Source: a bacterium
GTDB lineage: Bacteria; BMS3Abin14
Assembly: GCA_020350725.1 (NCBI GenBank)
Contig: CP070719.1
Coordinates: 1,162,413 to 1,167,429, forward strand
Direction of reading: 5' to 3'
Length of the DNA stretch: 5,017 nucleotides
The notes beneath the pieces were generated by a model. The model did not search any database. It had not been told where the DNA came from and was given only the letters and a program-made list of their open reading frames with translations. How positions within the stretch are numbered: the first letter of the stretch is position 1; the number at the start of each line of letters is the position of its first letter. This document shows, piece by piece, positions 1 through 4,973 of this stretch. The position numbers and the translations under genes are program-made.

Positions 1-1
1 C

Positions 2-1312
2 GGGGTGGAGAAATTCGAAATGGTGATCCTCGATATTCTCCTGCCGGATATGGACGGCCTGTCCGTCCTGCAGAGGATGAAGGAAGGAGACCCGGACATA
101 CCGGTCCTGATCATCACCGCCCAGAACGTCATGACGAACGCCATTGAGGCCATGCGTCATGGCGCGTTCGACTACCTTCCCAAGCCTTTCGACATTCCGG
201 TGCTTGTCGACTACGTGAAGCGCGGGTTGTCTCAGATTGACGCCGCCGGCGTCCCTGTTGTTTCCGAGTTCCGGCCCGAACGGATGGAGGACATGATCGG
301 GAGCTCGCCCATCATGGAGGAGATGTTCAAGGCCATGGGAAGAGTGGCTGCCACCGACGCGACCGTCCTCATTCTTGGCGAGAGCGGCTCGGGCAAGGAA
401 CTTGTCGCCAGGGCCATACACCGGTTCAGCGCCAGGGCGCAGCACCCGTTCGTTGCCGTCAATGCCTCGGCAATTCCGGGAGATCTGCTGGAGAGTGTCC
501 TGTTCGGCCATGAAAAGGGAGCCTTCACGGGGGCAACCGAGACCCGAAAGGGCAAATTTGAGGTGGCAAAAGGGGGGACGATCTTCCTCGATGAGATCGG
601 CGACATGCCCCTGAATCTGCAGGCCAAGATGCTCCGCGTCCTTGAAAACCGGGAATTCGAGAGAGTGGGCGGGCACGTCAGCCTGGCGGCGGACGTCCGG
701 GTCATATCGGCCACCCACAGAGACCTGAGGCAGGCCGTAAAATCCGGTGATTTTCGTGAGGACCTCTTCTACCGCCTCAACGTGGTCACCCTTCACGTCC
801 CTCCCCTGCGGGAGCGGAAACAGGACATCCCCATTCTGTCGGACTATTTTCTCAAGGTCTTTGCCGAGGAGAACCGGCAGCCGATAAAGAGACTGTCCGA
901 GGAGGCCCGGGGGGTCCTCGGTCGTTACGACTGGCCCGGCAACGTCAGGGAACTGATGAACACACTGAGGAGAGCGTCGGTCCTCGCGTCCGGCCCGGTT
1001 GTCCAACCGGACGATCTCGGCCTGGATATCCCGCCTGCGGCCGCTGATGGCGAGGGCGGAAGCTCCCTTGAGGATCTCCTCCGCGCCAGGCTGACGGACA
1101 TCGTCGATTCCTGGAAACATCTGGAGGGCGGCGATCTCTACGATCAGCTCCTCTCCCAGCTGGAAAGACCGCTGTTCGAACTGATGATGGAGGCCTCGGG
1201 AGGAAACCAGATCAGGGCTGCCAAGATCCTTGGGATCAACCGCAATACCCTGCGGGAACGCCTGAGAAAATACGGACTGCTGCAGAAGGATCCGAGGGGA
1301 GGAAAGCGATAG
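2..1312 (+). CDS. ntrC: NtrC-type sigma-54-dependent response regulator, 5' end cut by the window
   Basis: Cytoplasmic two-component response regulator that activates sigma-54 RNA polymerase; NtrC controls nitrogen assimilation genes after phosphorylation by NtrB. The frame is open to the left edge, so the GTG at position 5 is not the true start. Numbering from that GTG: partial receiver domain (1-75) with phospho-acceptor Asp10, Thr38 and Lys60 (LPKPFD); AAA+ domain with Walker A GESGSGKE (125-132), the sigma-54 contact loop GAFTGA (172-177), Walker B GTIFLDEIG (191-199), FREDLFYRLNV (250-260) and WPGNVREL (310-317); Fis-type helix-turn-helix (about 399-423, GNQIRAAKILGINRNTLRERL). The usual phospho-Asp is near residue 54, so about 44 residues are missing and the full protein would be about 480 aa, the NtrC length. 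The receiver and the LERPL...GNQIRAAK C-terminus favour NtrC over ZraR or AtoC types. The family call is certain; the orthology is probable. An upstream ntrB would support it. Confidence 0.96.
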   Translation, partial: GVEKFEMVILDILLPDMDGLSVLQRMKEGDPDIPVLIITAQNVMTNAIEAMRHGAFDYLPKPFDIPVLVDYVKRGLSQIDAAGVPVVSEFRPERMEDMIGSSPIMEEMFKAMGRVAATDATVLILGESGSGKELVARAIHRFSARAQHPFVAVNASAIPGDLLESVLFGHEKGAFTGATETRKGKFEVAKGGTIFLDEIGDMPLNLQAKMLRVLENREFERVGGHVSLAADVRVISATHRDLRQAVKSGDFREDLFYRLNVVTLHVPPLRERKQDIPILSDYFLKVFAEENRQPIKRLSEEARGVLGRYDWPGNVRELMNTLRRASVLASGPVVQPDDLGLDIPPAAADGEGGSSLEDLLRARLTDIVDSWKHLEGGDLYDQLLSQLERPLFELMMEASGGNQIRAAKILGINRNTLRERLRKYGLLQKDPRGGKR

Positions 1313-1316
1313 ACGA

Positions 1317-1517
1317 AGGGGCGAATGGGCGCAGGGGCGAGGGGGCGGGATAGATAGTCCTAAGACCCGAGACCCAAGCCCCAATGGGAAAAGCTGGCGC
1401 GGAGACGCGGAGAAAGACACGAATCACGAATCACAAGTCACGAATGACGGCGGTTTCCAGCTGTGAACCGGGAACTGTGAACCGTGAACTTTCTTATTGG
1501 ATTTTGGACTTTGGATC
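1317..1517. repeat. Composite tract of 7- and 8-bp tandem words between ntrC and cooT
   Basis: The spacer holds six short tandem blocks, each with a different word. They are: 8-mers like AGGGGCGA, four units (1317-1348); 7-mers like GACCCAA, three units (1364-1384); 8-mer CGCGGAGA, two exact units (1398-1413); 7-mer CACGAAT, four units, the third changed to CACAAGT (1418-1445); 7-mer GTGAACY, four units, the second GGGAACT (1463-1490); 7-mer TTGGAYT, three units (1497-1517). Unit phase is kept inside every block. No open frame, promoter or terminator is convincing here. The last block ends only 22 bp before the cooT start codon, so the tract may lie in the cooT leader. The function is unknown. 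Confidence 0.85.
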
Positions 1518-1538
1518 GATTTAACGAAAGGAAAGCAC

Positions 1539-1724
1539 ATGTGCGGTGAATCGGCCTTTATTCTCTATTACCCCGGCGGACATCGCCACCTGGATGATAT
1601 TGATATCATGGAGATCGACGGCAACCAGATCCGGTTGATGGACATGAAGGGAGGTGAATCTCTCATCGCGGGCAGGATCAGGACCATCGATCTCGTCAAC
1701 CGACGGATAGAGGTGGTCGCGTAG
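1539..1724 (+). CDS. CooT-family nickel-binding protein
   Basis: Small cytoplasmic protein of 61 residues matching the CooT family (about 60-70 aa). Rhodospirillum rubrum CooT is a homodimer that binds one Ni(II) through Cys2 and supports nickel delivery to carbon monoxide dehydrogenase. Visible hallmarks are the MC start (Cys2), an acidic stretch LDDIDIMEIDGNQI (18-31) and the closing pattern GRIRTIDLVNRRIEVV (45-60), which corresponds to the family's GRIKEIDLLxHRI-type end. The ATG at 1539 is chosen because it places Cys at position 2 and has AGGA (1529-1532) six bases upstream; an in-frame start at 1497 falls inside the heptamer tract and would add residues unlike the family. Unusual is a His-rich turn GGHRH (13-17), which could offer extra metal ligands. 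No cooS, cooC or cooJ is in view, so the nickel enzyme it serves is unknown. The exact role is inferred from family membership. Confidence 0.82.
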   Translation: MCGESAFILYYPGGHRHLDDIDIMEIDGNQIRLMDMKGGESLIAGRIRTIDLVNRRIEVVA

Positions 1725-1748
1725 GTTACGTACCGGTGTGCGGGGGTA

Positions 1749-1802
1749 TCCACCTTCGCCAAGGCTATGGTGGACACTTAGGAGTGTCGGGGGAAGATCT
1801 TC
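1749..1802. other. Three adjacent palindromes downstream of cooT
   Basis: Arms TCCACC (1749-1754) and GGTGGA (1769-1774) enclose a smaller GCC-AA-GGC hairpin. GACACT (1773-1778) pairs with AGTGTC (1783-1788) across a 4-base loop. GAAGATCTTC (1793-1802) is a perfect 10-bp palindrome. The series begins 24 bp after the cooT stop and could act as transcript end or RNA stability structure, but there is no U-tract, so it is not a standard intrinsic terminator. A dispersed REP-like repeat is the other possibility. Confidence 0.55.
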
Positions 1803-1878
1803 TGAGTTCTTAAAGCAGCATCGATAAACCGTCACCCCGACATCCCGGTTCAAGTCAGCGGCCGGCGGTCCCATTTCC

Positions 1879-1908
1879 TTGACACCCCAATACCGTTTGA
1901 CGTATATA
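1879..1908 (+). promoter_or_regulatory. Sigma-70-type promoter of the tRNA-Thr gene
   Basis: A perfect TTGACA (1879-1884) is followed after 18 bp by TATATA (1903-1908). Transcription would start near 1915, about 12 bases before the mature tRNA 5' end. The bases after the -10 (TGCCGCTG) are GC-rich, as in stringently controlled stable RNA promoters. Position and match make this the most credible promoter in the window. Confidence 0.75.
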
Positions 1909-1926
1909 TGCCGCTGTCTTTGACAC

Positions 1927-2002
<76 letters not shown>

Positions 2003-2050
2003 CTCCAAAAAAACGCCCCATCCGCTAAAGATGGGGTTTCTTTTTGGAGT
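2003..2050 (+). terminator. Intrinsic terminator after tRNA-Thr, probably bidirectional
   Basis: CCCCATC (2016-2022) pairs with GATGGGG (2030-2036) around a 7-base loop, followed by TTTCTTTTT (2037-2045). The outer flanks also pair: A-rich 2007-2013 with the T-tract, and CTCC (2003-2006) with GGAG (2046-2049). Because the A-run precedes the stem, the same structure could stop transcription arriving on the minus strand. Confidence 0.9.
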
Positions 2051-2337
2051 CATGGCTGGTATGCCGGCCGGACTTGAACCTGACCGAAGGTCACCTGAGA
2101 ACCTGTTCTGAGTAACGCGATAAAGCGAGTGAGGGAAGTCCGCTCCCAGATTCCAGTAAAATCGGAGACTTGCAGCTTTTTTCTGTGAGTCCTTTTCTTT
2201 TGTTTCCTTTATGGGAACATTTCTGGGAGCAATTCGTCCTTTAGGGTGTCCCAAATCCCCCTTCCGAGATCCGGTTCCTTCTGTTCCTGGGCGGTGAAAA
2301 TGATTCTTAACGCTAGCTGATGAAGATACGGCCACCA
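2051..2337. other. Gene-free, probably decayed region beside the tRNA
   Basis: I see no supportable gene here. A long minus-strand open frame crosses it and the tRNA, but its LNRRPTDYESVALPTEL segment is only the antisense of the tRNA gene. At 2069-2080 the sequence CGGACTTGAACC is the exact reverse complement of the tRNA T-arm bases 1978-1989. TGACC-GAA-GGTCA (2081-2093) forms a small hairpin. The rest looks like degraded intergenic or island-edge DNA. Confidence 0.5.
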
Positions 2338-2342
2338 TCACC

Positions 2343-2353
2343 GGGGTCAGAGC
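2343..2353 (+). repeat. GGGGTCAGAGC word, copy 1
   Basis: First of the dispersed GGGGTCAGAG words; it marks the C-terminal edge of the left integrase slice. It is identical to the copy at 2468 because it is part of the 125-bp tandem duplication. Confidence 0.85.
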
Positions 2354-2659
2354 ACCTCAGCGTCTTTTTTCTCTTTCGAGCCCAGTTGGTGAGGTATTCA
2401 TCGGCAAGCTCGGCCATGGTGGGCATCTCTCTCCGTTCATCCCGGACACCGGCTGTCACCGGTCACCGGGGTCAGAGCACCTCAGCGTCTTTTTTCTCTT
2501 TCGAGCCCAGTTGGTGAGGTATTCATCGGCAAGCTCGGCCATGGTGGCCATCTCTCTCCGTTCATCTCGGACACCGGCTGGATCGATCCCTGACATGACC
2601 TGTTTCTTGGCATCAAAGAATTTCTGCCTCGCCTCGGCCAGAGAGACCATGGGGTAATC
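2354..2659 (-). pseudogene. Tyrosine integrase remnant (N-terminal core-binding region), broken and duplicated
   Basis: The minus strand from 2659 encodes a slice beginning DYPMVSLAEARQKF, then KKQVMSGIDPAGVRDER and MAELADEYLTNWARKRKKTLR (ending at 2480). This matches the region of P4-type, tRNA-targeting tyrosine integrases where a DUF4102-like arm-binding domain (ending ...YPxxSLAEAR...GIDP) leads into the SAM-like core-binding domain (F/MAELAxEYL...). Roughly 60 residues remain of a protein usually about 400 aa. The catalytic R-H-R-Y domain and the first ~50 residues are absent. Both ends of the slice abut GGGGTCAGAGC words, after which the frame closes. A second, shorter slice (2354-2455) repeats the AGVRDER-to-KKTLR part out of frame. 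It is not functional. Together with the tRNA gene it suggests a lost integrative element. Confidence 0.85.
2468..2478 (+). repeat. GGGGTCAGAGC word, copy 2
   Basis: Same word and orientation as at 2343, joined to the C-terminal edge of the right integrase slice. The coding frame runs into it and stops 12-14 bases later. Confidence 0.85.
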
Positions 2660-2670
2660 GGGGTCAGAGC
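2660..2670 (+). repeat. GGGGTCAGAGC word, copy 3
   Basis: Joined to the N-terminal edge of the integrase slice, directly before the codons for DYPMV on the minus strand. It differs from copies 1 and 2 in its right flank (GCTTCAGG instead of ACCTCAGC), so it is not part of the 125-bp duplication and is an independent occurrence. Confidence 0.85.
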
Positions 2671-2746
2671 GCTTCAGGTCATGTCAGGAAAACCCAACCG
2701 GACCACTACGGGTTCGTTTTTTCTCTTCCCGCATCACTCCTCGGGA

Positions 2747-3178
2747 TCAGTGGTGAGCATGACAGTCCCTGCAGAGCTCCTCCCAGGTAACATTATCATC
2801 CTCAATGGCCACAATGCGAACCATCCTGTAATCGACACCCTGCGGCTTTATCCTGTAATGGCAGGTCATGCACGTGATGAATCCATCATACAGGGGTAGG
2901 CTCTTGGGACGGACAAATTCATTTCGATCCCATTGGTCGACATTAGAGAGGTGGTTCATGCCCTCGGTATAAGAGCATTTTTCGGTGTGACAGAAGCAGC
3001 ACGTCTCGTCGATGGACTTCTTCAGGAGAAGAATATCACCTTCCGCGGGATCCTTTGCATGGCAACTATCCCACGCGCAGGGGCTTCTGGGATGCGGGTT
3101 GTCGGCAGCCGGAAGACCCAATACACCTGATATCGAGAAAAGGATTGTCACGAAACCGCACAGGAAATAGCTTCTCAC
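2747..3178 (-). CDS. Exported multiheme c-type cytochrome (cytochrome c3-like)
   Basis: Probable periplasmic electron-transfer protein of 143 residues with covalently attached hemes. A signal peptide is visible: Arg2, hydrophobic 4-22, likely cleavage near 25. Heme-binding motifs in the mature part are CAWDSCH (34-40, CX4CH), CCFCH (60-64), CMTCH (103-107) and CRDCH (136-140), with extra His at 29, 76, 142 and 143 as possible axial ligands. The order C..CH, LL, C..CH, M/HPxx, LPLxxGxITCxTCH, C-terminal C..CH matches short CXXCH cytochromes common in metal- and sulfur-reducing bacteria. The start is GTG at 3176-3178 with AGGGGG-type Shine-Dalgarno bases 7-12 upstream; this start gives a complete signal peptide. 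It stands alone, with no oxidoreductase partner in view, so its electron donor and acceptor are unknown. Whether CX4CH binds heme here is inferred from other cytochromes that use that spacing. Confidence 0.85.
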   Translation of the reverse strand: MRSYFLCGFVTILFSISGVLGLPAADNPHPRSPCAWDSCHAKDPAEGDILLLKKSIDETCCFCHTEKCSYTEGMNHLSNVDQWDRNEFVRPKSLPLYDGFITCMTCHYRIKPQGVDYRMVRIVAIEDDNVTWEELCRDCHAHH

Positions 3179-3180
3179 CC

Positions 3181-3203
3181 TGGACCCCCTTTCTCGAGGT
3201 CCA
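3181..3203 (-). promoter_or_regulatory. Hairpin overlapping the cytochrome ribosome binding site
   Basis: On the minus strand TGGACC (3203-3198) pairs with GGTCCA (3186-3181) across 11 bases. The G-run used as Shine-Dalgarno sits partly in the loop and partly in the second arm, two bases before the GTG start. Such a structure could lower or regulate translation; a 6-bp stem is short enough that it may be chance. Confidence 0.35.
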
Positions 3204-3252
3204 AGCGACCAGCCAAGGGGAATTGGAATTCTACCGATCCCTTACCTTTATA

Positions 3253-3258
3253 ATTATA
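3253..3258 (-). promoter_or_regulatory. Possible -10 element for the cytochrome gene
   Basis: The minus strand carries a perfect TATAAT here, about 75 bases before the GTG start. No good -35 hexamer lies 16-18 bases upstream (AGGGTA at 17), so it would need an activator or another sigma factor, or it is only an AT-rich chance match. Confidence 0.35.
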
Positions 3259-3324
3259 CCTCTATTCCTCTGGACTACCCTTGGACCATTCTATATTGGG
3301 AGACTGAGGATACGGCGATACTAA

Positions 3325-3332
3325 GGTCAGAG
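3325..3332 (+). repeat. GGTCAGAG word, shortened copy
   Basis: Eight bases of the GGGGTCAGAG word, preceded by AA instead of GG. It lies between the cytochrome promoter region and the cynS terminator. Taken alone it could be chance; it is listed because full-length copies occur on both sides. Confidence 0.4.
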
Positions 3333-3395
3333 TCCCTCGTCACTCCCTGAAGCAGTTCCATGGCAAAACCGATTCGGTTGCCGACAGTAGGAATA

Positions 3396-3436
3396 GAAAA
3401 GCAGGTCCCGATCAACGACTTCAGGACCTGCTTTTC
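3396..3436 (-). terminator. Intrinsic terminator of cynS, symmetrical
   Basis: A perfect 13-bp stem: GAAAAGCAGGTCC (3396-3408) pairs with GGACCTGCTTTTC (3424-3436) around a 15-base loop. It begins 33 bases after the cynS stop. The stem ends in TTTTC on either strand, so it can end cynS transcription and could also stop plus-strand transcripts. The U-run is only four bases, but the stem is strong. Confidence 0.8.
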
Positions 3437-3468
3437 CGAAGGAACGCGTCGGCTTGAGGTGGAACGCT

Positions 3469-3918
3469 CTACCAAACCTTATAGGGGAGGAATTTGCCCG
3501 ACATGACGACTTTGACCCGGTCCCCCGCGGGGTCCTTTTCCTTTTCCACATCAAAGGTAAAATCAATGGCGCTCATGATCCCGTCGCCGAACTTCTCGTG
3601 AATGATCGCCTTGAAAGGAAAGCCGTAGACCTGCATGATCTCATAGAGGCGGTAGATGAGGGGATCGGTAGGGACCACGGGACCCAGCCCTTTACTGGGA
3701 AAGGAGGTAAGGAAATATTCTATTGCTTCCTTATCCTCCTCCAAACCGAGTTCAGAGATAATTGTCTCAGCTTCCTCAGCAGAGGCCTGGGCCTGACCGA
3801 AGACCAGTGCCGCAATCCACATTTCACTGCGACCGACTTTTCTGCCAAGATCCTCAAATGTCAAACCCTTCTCTTCCTTGGCCTCCAATAAAAATTCCGT
3901 GTACTCAGAGATTTCCAT
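3469..3918 (-). CDS. cynS: Cyanate hydratase (cyanase)
   Basis: Cytoplasmic enzyme that breaks down cyanate with bicarbonate to carbamate and CO2; carbamate then releases ammonia, so cyanate is detoxified and can serve as nitrogen source. Length 149 aa, close to the 156 aa of E. coli CynS. The N-terminal helical, HTH-like domain (about 1-75) precedes the catalytic domain with [17 protein letters not shown] (83-99) and [14 protein letters not shown] (107-120). The catalytic triad is intact: Arg90, Glu93 and Ser116, with the same spacing as E. coli Arg96, Glu99 and Ser122. The C-terminus GKFLPYKVW matches GKYLPTKPF. The ATG at 3918 is preceded by AAGGAGGTG (3929-3921), a near-perfect Shine-Dalgarno with a short 4-base gap after AGGAGG. 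No cynA-D transporter, cynT carbonic anhydrase or cynR regulator is in view, so it is a solitary cyanase ended by its own terminator. I found no convincing promoter in the 200 bases upstream. Confidence 0.97.
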   Translation of the reverse strand: MEISEYTEFLLEAKEEKGLTFEDLGRKVGRSEMWIAALVFGQAQASAEEAETIISELGLEEDKEAIEYFLTSFPSKGLGPVVPTDPLIYRLYEIMQVYGFPFKAIIHEKFGDGIMSAIDFTFDVEKEKDPAGDRVKVVMSGKFLPYKVW

Positions 3919-3929
3919 GACACCTCCTT

Positions 3930-4099
3930 GATAAAAGACCCGTTTATGCGTTCAACGATTCCTGGTTACAAAACGAGGACAAGCCTAAATCCTCAACGGT
4001 GCAAAAGTAAAGCAAAATGTAAATCTGTGAACCGAACGAGTCTCAATGCTTGAATTCAAAATCGGAAACAAGGATTAGAAACCGCCAAATGCAATCCTC
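3930..4099. other. cynS upstream region without a recognised promoter
   Basis: AT-rich intergenic DNA that must contain the cynS leader. GAGGA (3974-3978) and TCCTC (3989-3993) form a loose inverted repeat about 55-75 bases before the start codon and could be an operator. I found no good sigma-70 pair and no sigma-54 GG-N10-GC pair. Confidence 0.3.
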
Positions 4100-4120
4100 G
4101 AATCATGATCATGGATCATG
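4100..4120. repeat. Heptamer tandem GATCATG abutting the transposon-like end
   Basis: Two exact GATCATG units (4107-4113, 4114-4120) preceded by the related GAATCAT (4100-4106). The last G is shared with the GGGGTCAGAG word that starts at 4120. The 7-bp period is the same as in the tract at 1364-1517, with a different word. Confidence 0.7.
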
Positions 4121-4162
4121 GGGTCAGAGTTTTTTGGTGAGGATGTGGGTTTCCGTTGGTTG

Positions 4163-4221
4163 AAGGGGGCCTGAGGCGCTTTTTTGGTGCCTCTGGCCCT
4201 TTTCGGACGGTCAGAAAAGGG
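4163..4221. other. Two overlapping, mutually exclusive hairpins 3' of the transposase gene
   Basis: Hairpin A: GGGCC-T-GAGGC (4167-4177) pairs with GCCTC-T-GGCCC (4189-4199) with one T-T mismatch; four further pairs outside (4163-4166 with 4200-4203) include two G-T. Hairpin B: CCCTTTTC (4197-4204) pairs with GAAAAGGG (4214-4221) around 9 bases. They share 4197-4203, so only one can form at a time. They may serve as transposase recognition structure or as transcript end; neither has a good U-run. Confidence 0.65.
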
Positions 4222-4325
4222 GGATGATGTGGCTTGCTGGTCAGACGCGGGCCCGGAACGGTCCGACTATAGTGTATTCAGGCGCACCGGTGGGTAGAGA
4301 GGGCGATAAGAGGAGCGGTTTCCTG

Positions 4326-4973
4326 TCAGGCGAGGTGGGTATCGGCCATGTGTTGGACGAAGTCGGCCGGTCCGTAGAACATCCTTCTCAAAGCGGCCTG
4401 CATATGGCTATCCGGAGGAAAGGGGGCGTTCTCGTCCAGGACGAGGATCTGGAAGTATGCGGCTACCCTTTTCCGGTCCCGTCCCAGATTGAGGACCAGA
4501 TGATCGTCGGTGAGGAGGAGGTCCACCTTTTTGCCGAAGGCGTAGAACTGGAGGGACGACGGGGCGAAGTCCGCCAGGTCCTTCACGACATCAGCCCTCG
4601 ACGGGTTGCGGTAGATGTACCGGACCACAGCCAGATAGTGGTCGTCGGTGGCGATAATGCAGGACCGGTACCGGTCGCCCCACAGGTGTCCTGTCCGGCC
4701 CACTGTCCGGTTGTACCGGACAGCGATTCTTGAGTTGACGTATTGCATGAAGCGGTGGATGTTGGTTTCGGTGGCGGTGGCGACGATGTGGTAGTGGTTG
4801 GCCATGAGGACGACGTGATGGAGGAGAACGTTATATTTTTCGGCTCCTTCGGAGAGAGTCGTGAAGACGATGCGGGTGATCTGTTTCCGTCGGAAGCGGA
4901 AGGTTCTGTTGTTGGTTCGGCAGACGAGGTGGTAGGGGTATTCGGTCTGGATGATGCGGGGTTTCCTGGCCAT
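4326..4973 (-). CDS. REP-associated tyrosine transposase (RAYT, Y1/HUH family)
   Basis: Single-strand DNA transposase of the Y1_Tnp (PF01797) fold, 215 aa, acting on REP-like or hairpin DNA by a 5'-phosphotyrosine intermediate. The N-terminus MARKPRIIQTEYPYHLVCRT is typical of RAYTs. The metal-binding HUH motif is His60-Tyr-His62 in MANHYHIV. It is followed by MQYVNSRIAVRYNR, the GHLWGDRYRSCII block (95-107) and RYIYRNPSRADVV (118-130), where Tyr119 is the likely nucleophile; E. coli RAYT uses H60/H62 and Y115. All catalytic residues are present, so it may be active. The ATG at 4973 is the family start, but no clear Shine-Dalgarno precedes it, so translation may be weak. The C-terminal tail is short, without the basic end of many RAYTs. 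No second gene is associated. Copies of GGGGTCAGAG around and beyond the gene are candidate substrates. Confidence 0.94.
   Translation of the reverse strand: MARKPRIIQTEYPYHLVCRTNNRTFRFRRKQITRIVFTTLSEGAEKYNVLLHHVVLMANHYHIVATATETNIHRFMQYVNSRIAVRYNRTVGRTGHLWGDRYRSCIIATDDHYLAVVRYIYRNPSRADVVKDLADFAPSSLQFYAFGKKVDLLLTDDHLVLNLGRDRKRVAAYFQILVLDENAPFPPDSHMQAALRRMFYGPADFVQHMADTHLA

Larger units (their letters stand above)
2338..2580. repeat. Imperfect tandem duplication, 125-bp period
   Basis: Bases 2338-2455 recur at 2463-2580 with two differences (2423 G against 2548 C; 2442 C against 2567 T). The 7 bases between copies, TCACCGG (2456-2462), repeat the start of the unit. Each copy holds a slice of integrase coding sequence (minus strand) joined to one GGGGTCAGAGC word. 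The period is not a multiple of three, so the duplication cannot extend the protein. Near identity points to a recent event. Confidence 0.95.

Noticed and set aside
232-714. 160-codon open frame on the minus strand
   Set aside because: Antisense shadow of the AAA+ domain of the NtrC-like gene; low-complexity Ser/Pro/Arg translation typical of the opposite strand of GC-rich genes.
2343-2670. CRISPR-like array (repeated GGGGTCAGAGC with spacers)
   Set aside because: Repeat units are only 11 bp, spacing is irregular (125 and 192 bp), and the intervals are integrase coding slices, two of them near-identical.
2691-2714. Possible terminator for the cytochrome gene (AACCC/GGGTT with TTTT on the minus strand)
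   Set aside because: A 5-bp stem with a 14-base loop and only four T; too weak to list as a feature.
3201-3216. Sigma-54 promoter-like sequence TGGCTGGTCGCTTGGA on the minus strand before the cytochrome gene
   Set aside because: It matches the TGGC and TTG parts, but the essential GC of the -12 element is GG, and the transcript start would fall onto the ribosome binding site.
3454-3891. 145-codon open frame on the plus strand
   Set aside because: Antisense to cynS, which matches cyanase over its full length with intact active site.
4224-4733. 169-codon open frame on the plus strand
   Set aside because: It lies antisense to the RAYT gene, whose HUH motif and catalytic Tyr are clear. Its translation shows no family pattern.
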